From Oscillospiraceae bacterium (GTDB lineage Bacteria > Bacillota > Clostridia > Oscillospirales > Acutalibacteraceae), in NCBI GenBank assembly GCA_902797915.1, contig CADBUK010000091.1, positions 1 through 11,723 of the forward strand: a DNA stretch of 11,723 bases, written 5' to 3'. Shown here one piece after another: positions 1 through 3,836 of this stretch; position 1 is the stretch's first letter, and every line of letters begins with the position of its first letter. Made by a program: the position numbers and the translations under genes. A model generated the notes under the pieces. It saw nothing but the letters and a program-made list of their open reading frames with translations. It was not told the origin of the DNA and did no database searches.

Positions 1-15
1 AACTGCTCTTTTTTT

Positions 16-39
16 AGTGGTCATTTATACAGTGGTCAT
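16..39. repeat. 9-bp direct repeat pair AGTGGTCAT
   Basis: AGTGGTCAT occurs at 16-24 and again at 31-39, separated by TTATAC, giving a 15-bp period. A run of seven T lies just upstream at 9-15. No gene covers it within the window. It could be a pair of regulator half-sites, part of the end of a larger repeat that continues outside the window, or chance. Only the repeat itself is seen; any function would be inference. Confidence 0.5.
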
Positions 40-40
40 A

Positions 41-77
41 ACCCACACCCAAATATAAATGGGTGCGGGTGTCCCGC
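41..77. repeat. Inverted repeat with an overlapping alternative hairpin
   Basis: ACCCACACCC (41-50) and GGGTGCGGGT (61-70) are inverted copies around a 10-nt AT-only loop. The single mismatch is A-C if read on the plus strand, but a G-U pair in minus-strand RNA, so the stem is fully paired downstream of trmL. GCGGG (65-69) can instead pair with CCCGC (73-77) across a 3-nt loop, so the two structures are mutually exclusive. No T-run follows the large stem on the minus strand, so it is not a standard intrinsic terminator. The small hairpin is followed by exactly 7 nt before the next hairpin, so it may be a diverged member of the array at 85-164. Confidence 0.6.
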
Positions 78-84
78 CCTGAAC

Positions 85-164
85 TTGCCGAAGGCAAATT
101 TCACTGCGAAGCAATTTCACTTTTGCAAAGCAAAAATATCACTCGTGCAACGCGCAAATTTCAC
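85..164. repeat. Tandem array of four mini-hairpins with 7-nt spacers
   Basis: Four short stem-loops, each with a 3-nt loop, are each followed by a 7-nt spacer. Unit 1 is TTGCC-GAA-GGCAA (85-97) plus ATTTCAC. Unit 2 is TGC-GAA-GCA (105-113) plus ATTTCAC. Unit 3 is TTTTGC-AAA-GCAAAA (121-135) plus ATATCAC. Unit 4 is TCGTGC-AAC-GCGCAA (143-157, one mismatch and one G-U in minus-strand RNA) plus ATTTCAC. The stems differ in sequence and length while base pairing and spacers are kept, which suggests selection on structure. The array begins 7 nt beyond the trmL stop codon, so it would lie in the 3' untranslated part of the dusB-nagA-trmL transcript. I do not recognise it as a named element. Confidence 0.8.
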
Positions 165-171
165 TATCCTA

Positions 172-678
172 CTATTCTTCCCAGCTCAAATTATGCAGCT
201 TGCCCTTGGAGGACAGCTCAGGGTAGCCCCACTGGCGCAGCACCTCGTAAACGCCGATTGCAACGCTGTTGCTCAGATTAAGGCTTCTGATAATTCCCCT
301 CATCGGCTGGCGCACGCAAAAATCGTGGTTCGCCTTCAGCAGCTCCTCGGGCAGCCCTGCGGTTTCCTTGCCGAAAACGAGGAAGCAATTATCGGGATAC
401 TGCACGTCGGAATGCGCCTGCTCCGCTTTGGTTGTGAAATAATAAAACGAAGCGCCCCTGTTTTTCTCAAAAAACTCCTCCGCGCTGTCGTAATAGGAAA
501 TGTCAAGTTTATCCCAGTAATCAAGCCCCGCGCGGCGCACCTGTTTTTCATCTATACGAAAGCCCATAGGCCCCACAAGATGAAGCCTTGCGCCCGTTGC
601 GGCGCAGGTGCGGGCGATGTTGCCCGTGTTTTGCGGAATTTGCGGCTCAATGAGCGCAACGTTAAGCGAGTGTTCCAT
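172..678 (-). CDS. trmL: tRNA (cytidine/uridine-34-2'-O)-methyltransferase TrmL (SPOUT family)
   Basis: This 168-residue protein has the single-domain length and all three knotted SPOUT (SpoU-type) motifs. Motif 1 is around IPQNTGNIARTC (14-25). Motif 2 is FGKETAGLP (102-110). Motif 3 is RSLNLSNSVAIGVYEVLRQ (131-149), whose Ser-Leu-Asn-Leu-Ser core forms the S-adenosylmethionine-binding trefoil knot. TrmL (YibK; CspR in Bacillus) methylates the 2'-OH of wobble nucleotide 34 in tRNA-Leu isoacceptors, in the cytoplasm. The ATG at 678 lies inside the end of nagA (17-nt overlap), and an AAAGGG stretch about 9 nt upstream is a modest ribosome-binding site, so translation is probably coupled to nagA. 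It is the last gene of a three-gene operon. The family is certain; the exact tRNA substrate is inferred from the family. Confidence 0.93.
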   Translation of the reverse strand: MEHSLNVALIEPQIPQNTGNIARTCAATGARLHLVGPMGFRIDEKQVRRAGLDYWDKLDISYYDSAEEFFEKNRGASFYYFTTKAEQAHSDVQYPDNCFLVFGKETAGLPEELLKANHDFCVRQPMRGIIRSLNLSNSVAIGVYEVLRQWGYPELSSKGKLHNLSWEE

Positions 679-1780
679 TTATATAAACCCTTTTAATATC
701 CATATTTTCGTCAACAAAAACCAAATCAGCCGCCTTGCCGACTGCGATTGAACCGATTTCCAAATCACAGCCGATTGCCCTTGCGGGATTGATTGTGCAG
801 CTTTTGAGCGCGGTTTTGAAATCAATGCCGAACGAAAGCAGATTTTTGAATTCCTGATAAAGATTTGTGATTGAAGCGGCAATATTGCCGTCGGCAAGCC
901 TTGCAACGCCGTCGCCCTCACGAACGAACACCTGCTGCCCGCCGAGCTCAAATTCGCCCTCGCCGAGCCCTGCGGCGCGCATTGAATCCGAAATCACGCA
1001 CGCCCTGTTTTCGCCGAGAATTTTAAACGTATTTCTCAGCACCGTTTCGCAGATATGCTCGCCGTCGCAGATAAGCTCGCAGGTTGCAGAGCTGTCAAGC
1101 GCCGCGCCGACTATGCCCGCCTCACGATGAGTCATAGGCGTCATTGCGTTATAAAGATGTGTAAAATGCGCCGCGCCCTGTTCAAGCGCCGCACTGCATT
1201 GCTGCGCGTTTGCGGCGGAATGCCCGATTGAAACGGTGCATTTTTTGCTTGCGTGTTTTATAAATTCCGCACTGTCGAACGCCTCGGGCGCAATTGTAAT
1301 AAGCTTTAACAGCCCGCCGCTTGCCTCGTACAGCGCGTCAAGCTCCTCAACGGTGCCCTCACGCACGAAATCGCCGTTCTGCGCGCCTTTTTTTGACATT
1401 GCAATAAACGGGCCCTCAAGGTTAATGCCCGCGATTTTTGCGCCGTTTCCGCACCCCTTGTAATCCCTGATTGCAGAAACTATGTTAAGCAGCGTATCCC
1501 GACCGAGAGTCATAGTTGTCGGGCAGAACGAGGTTACGCCCTTCCCCGCAAGATAAGCGCTGATTTTACCGAGGCTTTCGGCAGAGGCGTCCGAAGCGTC
1601 GCCGCCCGCCGCGCCGTGAATATGTATATCGACAAAGCCGGGCAGAGCGACCATACCGCTCATATCCTCGCCCTCGCCGTCAATTATGCCGATAGCGGAG
1701 ATTTTGCCGTTTTCAATCAGGATATCCCCCGCTTCCTTTTCAAAAAGCTCGTTAATGAAGCTGACATTTTTTAAAAGCAT
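662..1780 (-). CDS. nagA: N-acetylglucosamine-6-phosphate deacetylase
   Basis: This cytoplasmic amidohydrolase converts N-acetylglucosamine-6-phosphate to glucosamine-6-phosphate and acetate, feeding amino-sugar use and wall recycling. Its 372 residues are close to the usual 380-395. Visible motifs are the metal-site HxH in DIHIHGAAGGD (His53, His55), LEGPF with metal-ligand Glu122, IGHS (His187), FTHLYNAM (His208), the substrate-region ICDGEHI (237-243), and ISDSM with the catalytic Asp265. The C-terminal segment NPARAIG...GSIAVGKAADLVFVDE is the usual closing beta domain. The ATG at 1780 is preceded by GAGG about 7 nt upstream, inside the last codons of dusB, only 2 nt from the dusB stop. 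The 3' end overlaps trmL by 17 nt. The usual partner nagB (glucosamine-6-phosphate deaminase) is not in the window. Confidence 0.95.
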   Translation of the reverse strand: MLLKNVSFINELFEKEAGDILIENGKISAIGIIDGEGEDMSGMVALPGFVDIHIHGAAGGDASDASAESLGKISAYLAGKGVTSFCPTTMTLGRDTLLNIVSAIRDYKGCGNGAKIAGINLEGPFIAMSKKGAQNGDFVREGTVEELDALYEASGGLLKLITIAPEAFDSAEFIKHASKKCTVSIGHSAANAQQCSAALEQGAAHFTHLYNAMTPMTHREAGIVGAALDSSATCELICDGEHICETVLRNTFKILGENRACVISDSMRAAGLGEGEFELGGQQVFVREGDGVARLADGNIAASITNLYQEFKNLLSFGIDFKTALKSCTINPARAIGCDLEIGSIAVGKAADLVFVDENMDIKRVYINGTLA

Positions 1781-1782
1781 TT

Positions 1783-2751
1783 TTACGCCTCGTTTTCTTT
1801 GATAATTCGCTGTGTGATTTCCATTAACTGTTCAAAGGTTTCAACGCCGCTGATTTCAGCGCGGAATTTTGCGCCGCCGCGAAGCCCCTTTGTGTAATAC
1901 GCCGCGTGGTGGCGCGCCTCTCTCATAGCGGTATATTCGCCCTTATACTCTATCATCTTTTCAATATGGCGCAGCATAACCGCCATTTTCTGCGTAAGCG
2001 TCGGCTCGGGAATAACGCGGCATTCGTTAAGGTAAGCGTTGATTTTCTGGAACACCCACGGGTTGCCGAGCGCGCCCCTTCCTATCATAACGGCGTCGCA
2101 ATTAGTTTTTTCAAGCATAATTGCGGCTGACTGCTCGTCAACCACGTCGCCGTTGCCGATAACGGGAATTGAAACCGCGCGCTTAACCGCTGCGATAATA
2201 TCCAAATCCGCCTTGCCGCTGTACATTTCCCTGCGGGTTCTGCCGTGGACTGCGATTGCGGCGGCGCCGTTTTTCTCTAAAATCTGCGCCATCTCCACGG
2301 CGTTAACGCTGTCCTCATCCCAGCCCTTGCGGATTTTTGCCGTTACGGGAATATCCACCGCGGAGGAAACCGCGCGCATAATCTCGCCTGCCAAGGCAGG
2401 ATTTTTCATAAGGCTTGCTCCCCCGCCGTTCAGTGCAACCTTGGGCGCGGGGCAACCCATATTTATATCGATAATTGCGGGGGCGAATTCAAGGCATTTA
2501 ACCGCCGCCTGCGCCATAACCTCAGGCTCGTCGCCGAAAATCTGAGCGCCTGCGGGCTTTTCATTCGGCGCAAGGGTTAAAAGCTGCGCGCTTTTTTTAT
2601 CGCCCATAACAAGCCCCTTGCTGCTGACCATTTCCGTTACGGTGTAAGCCGCGCCGAAATTAACGCACAGCTCGCGGAACGCCATATCCGCAATGCCCGC
2701 CATAGGTGCAAGAAACGCAATATTATTAAATTCAACATTCCCTATTTTCAT
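1783..2751 (-). CDS. dusB: tRNA-dihydrouridine synthase, DusB type
   Basis: This FMN- and NADPH-dependent TIM-barrel enzyme reduces uridines in the tRNA D-loop. The 322-residue protein carries FLAPMAGIAD near the N-terminus (FMN phosphate and base region), NMGCPAPK with the catalytic Cys100, AKIRKGW with Lys139, AVHGRTR with His169, and the FMN phosphate motifs GNGDV (199-203) and GRGALGNPWVF (224-234). This is the DusB pattern. A TTG at 2772 would add seven codons, but I chose the ATG at 2751. It has a GAGGTG ribosome-binding site 6 nt upstream, and the promoter places the transcript start near 2768, which would leave the TTG upstream of the RNA. It is the first gene of the dusB-nagA-trmL operon, 2 nt from nagA. 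Which D-loop positions it modifies cannot be read from the sequence. Confidence 0.94.
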   Translation of the reverse strand: MKIGNVEFNNIAFLAPMAGIADMAFRELCVNFGAAYTVTEMVSSKGLVMGDKKSAQLLTLAPNEKPAGAQIFGDEPEVMAQAAVKCLEFAPAIIDINMGCPAPKVALNGGGASLMKNPALAGEIMRAVSSAVDIPVTAKIRKGWDEDSVNAVEMAQILEKNGAAAIAVHGRTRREMYSGKADLDIIAAVKRAVSIPVIGNGDVVDEQSAAIMLEKTNCDAVMIGRGALGNPWVFQKINAYLNECRVIPEPTLTQKMAVMLRHIEKMIEYKGEYTAMREARHHAAYYTKGLRGGAKFRAEISGVETFEQLMEITQRIIKENEA

Positions 2752-2774
2752 AAAGCACCTCACTGATTTCAAAT

Positions 2775-2803
2775 ATTATAACACAAATTTAATAAGCTAA
2801 CAA
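2775..2803 (-). promoter_or_regulatory. SigA-type promoter of dusB-nagA-trmL
   Basis: On the minus strand TTGTTA (2803-2798) and a perfect TATAAT (2780-2775) are separated by 17 bp. The predicted start is near 2768, leaving a leader of about 17 nt before the dusB ATG at 2751. The -35 box sits directly at the tail of the cotJB terminator, so the operon is insulated from the coat genes upstream. Confidence 0.75.
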
Positions 2804-2838
2804 GAGAAAAAGGACTGTTCCGCACAGGAACAGTCCTT
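2801..2838 (-). terminator. Intrinsic terminator of cotJA-cotJB
   Basis: A perfect 12-bp stem is formed by 2810-2821 and 2827-2838 (core AGGACTGTTCC) with a 5-nt loop. On the minus strand it ends in TTTTTCTCTT. It lies 11 nt beyond the cotJB stop codon and just before the dusB promoter. Read on the plus strand the T-run is weak. Confidence 0.88.
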
Positions 2839-2848
2839 CATGTTTTTA

Positions 2849-3088
2849 TTATCCCTTATTATCCCACGGCCACGGATCCTGCAGCCATTCATCGCTGTTG
2901 TTATCGCCAAGAGTTATGGCGCCGAAGTTTTCCTCAAACTCCGCCTTCAGCTTTTCAAACTGCGCCCTATACTTTTCGTAAAGCGCCGTAGCCTCCTTGT
3001 TGCCCGGGTGGGTGTCCAGATACACCCTCATTTCCCACATTGCAAACTGCGCTGAGGAAAGGCGCAAAAGGCACTGCTCTCTGTTCAT
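2849..3088 (-). CDS. cotJB: Spore coat protein CotJB
   Basis: This small acidic protein of 79 residues matches the CotJB family in length and signature. It has YLDTHP at 23-28, then a charged helical stretch (KEATALYEKYRAQFEKLKAE) and a closing DPWPW at 71-75. CotJB is a component of the inner spore coat, made in the mother cell. The start ATG at 3088 overlaps the cotJA TGA stop as ATGA, and a GGGGGAT ribosome-binding site lies 7 nt upstream, so the two genes are translationally coupled. In Bacillus and most Clostridia a third gene, cotJC (manganese catalase family), follows. Here a strong terminator comes immediately instead. Its presence is the best evidence in the window that the organism sporulates. 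Confidence 0.92.
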   Translation of the reverse strand: MNREQCLLRLSSAQFAMWEMRVYLDTHPGNKEATALYEKYRAQFEKLKAEFEENFGAITLGDNNSDEWLQDPWPWDNKG

Positions 3089-3297
3089 TTTTTATCCCCC
3101 TTACCTGTAAAAACCTTATTAAGCTCGGGGAACGCCGTGCCGTTCATCAGAGCCGTGCTCTCCTCTGCATAAACCACGGGGTTTTGCTGAAACGGAACAT
3201 ACGCCATAGTAACCGCCGCGTCCGCAGGGAACGGAGTTAAGACCGATTTTTCCTTATTCAAAAATGAAGGATTGAATTTATCTTCATATTGCTCCAT
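3085..3297 (-). CDS. cotJA: Spore coat-associated protein CotJA
   Basis: This 70-residue protein has the clostridial CotJA signature: MAYVPFQ at 31-37, a short linker, and NGTAFPELNKVF at 52-63, which corresponds to the family's MAYVPWQ...GTxFPEL pattern. CotJA is needed with CotJB and CotJC for a small coat sub-assembly in the mother cell. The open frame extends to 3339, but the ATG at 3297 is preferred because AAGGAG lies 7 nt upstream, and the predicted transcript start near 3336 would leave little room for the longer form. The stop overlaps the cotJB start by 4 nt. It is divergent from mazF across a 158-bp gap. The family assignment is solid; the start choice is likely. Confidence 0.9.
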   Translation of the reverse strand: MEQYEDKFNPSFLNKEKSVLTPFPADAAVTMAYVPFQQNPVVYAEESTALMNGTAFPELNKVFTGKGDKK

Positions 3298-3342
3298 ATG
3301 TTTTCTCCTTAATATTTTTTCCTTGCAAAAGCTTTGCATTAT

Positions 3343-3370
3343 TATAATATGCCGCAGTGCGAAAAAAGTT
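3343..3370 (-). promoter_or_regulatory. Candidate mother-cell (SigK/SigE-like) promoter of cotJAB
   Basis: The minus strand carries CATATTATA at 3351-3343, which fits the SigK -10 pattern CATAnnnTA and matches 6 of 8 bases of the SigE -10 CATACAAT. An AC dinucleotide at 3369-3368 lies 16 nt upstream, as expected for a SigK -35. No good SigA -35 stands at the right distance. The predicted start near 3336 leaves about 39 nt before the cotJA ATG. The motifs are short, so this is a candidate only. Confidence 0.4.
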
Positions 3371-3378
3371 TTTGCGCA

Positions 3379-3384
3379 TATAAT
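3379..3384 (+). promoter_or_regulatory. Possible mazF -10 box without a clear -35
   Basis: A perfect TATAAT lies 71 nt upstream of the mazF ATG. The bases 16 to 18 bp further upstream (around AGTGCG) do not resemble TTGACA, and there is no TG extension. A TAAAAT at 3397-3402 is an alternative, 19 bp from TTGCGC. Neither is convincing. Confidence 0.25.
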
Positions 3385-3455
3385 GAATTAGATGTTTAAA
3401 ATTCAAAAAGAAGGTTAAAAATATAAACAGAAGAAAAAATTTTCAGGTGATAATA

Positions 3456-3797
3456 ATGACGGTTAAACGAGGCGATATTTATTATGCCGATTTAAGCCCT
3501 GTTGTCGGCTCGGAGCAGGGCGGTGTGCGCCCCGTGCTGATTGTGCAAAACGACGTTGGCAACCGCTTCTCCCCCACGGTTATTGCGGCAGCCATAACAA
3601 GTCAGAAGGACAAAACAAACCTGCCTACCCACATTGAGCTTAACGCGGCGGACTGCGGGCTTTCAAAGGACAGCATTGTGCTGCTGGAGCAGGTGCGCAC
3701 AATTGACAAACGCCGCCTGCGTGAAAAAATGGGCACGCTTGACGGCGGAGATATGGGCAAAGTTAACGAGGCGTTATCCGTAAGCTTCGGGCTATAA
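3456..3797 (+). CDS. mazF: MazF/EndoA-type mRNA interferase (toxin)
   Basis: This 113-residue PemK/MazF-fold endoribonuclease closely resembles Bacillus EndoA (NdoA, about 116 residues). It starts MTVKRGDIYYADLSPVVGSE, followed by QGGVRPVLIVQND and NRFSPTVIAAAITSQ. Arg25 and Thr48, the catalytic pair known in Bacillus MazF, are both present at the same numbers when translation starts at 3456. A GTG at 3447 is possible, but it overlaps the AGGTGA ribosome-binding site (3445-3450, 5 nt before the ATG). Such toxins cleave single-stranded mRNA at short specific sites, UACAU for the Bacillus enzyme; the site here is inferred. No antitoxin gene (MazE/EndoAI type) lies in the 158-bp gap upstream or downstream, so it is an orphan locally. 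It is divergent from cotJA and converges on the yfhO operon. Confidence 0.93.
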   Translation: MTVKRGDIYYADLSPVVGSEQGGVRPVLIVQNDVGNRFSPTVIAAAITSQKDKTNLPTHIELNAADCGLSKDSIVLLEQVRTIDKRRLREKMGTLDGGDMGKVNEALSVSFGL

Positions 3798-3834
3798 AAA
3801 AACTGCCTTGCGGCAACGCAGGGCAGTTTTAACT
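3795..3834. terminator. Bidirectional terminator between mazF and the yfhO operon
   Basis: An 11-bp stem (3802-3812 with 3817-3827, one G-U pair) is closed by a GCAA tetraloop of the GNRA type. It is flanked by AAAAAAA on the left and TTTT on the right. On the minus strand it ends in seven T and lies 9 nt after the downstream yfhO stop. On the plus strand it ends in TTTTAACT and starts 4 nt after the mazF stop. The minus-strand version looks the stronger. Confidence 0.88.
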
Positions 3835-3836
3835 AT

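Noticed and set aside
85..164. CRISPR-like short repeat array
   Set aside because: The constant part is only 7 nt, the variable parts are self-complementary stems and not foreign-looking spacers, and no cas genes are present.
85..696. Long plus-strand open frame of 203 codons
   Set aside because: It runs antisense through trmL, which has all family motifs, and its start lies in the hairpin array. It is a shadow frame.
2752..2772. TTG start extending dusB by seven codons
   Set aside because: It lies at or upstream of the predicted transcript start and has no ribosome-binding site, whereas the ATG at 2751 has GAGGTG at proper spacing.
3325..3337. Short palindrome GCAAA-AGC-TTTGC in the cotJA leader
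   Set aside because: A 5-bp stem is easily found by chance. It lacks the ATTTCAC spacer of the array near the window start, and no second copy is present.
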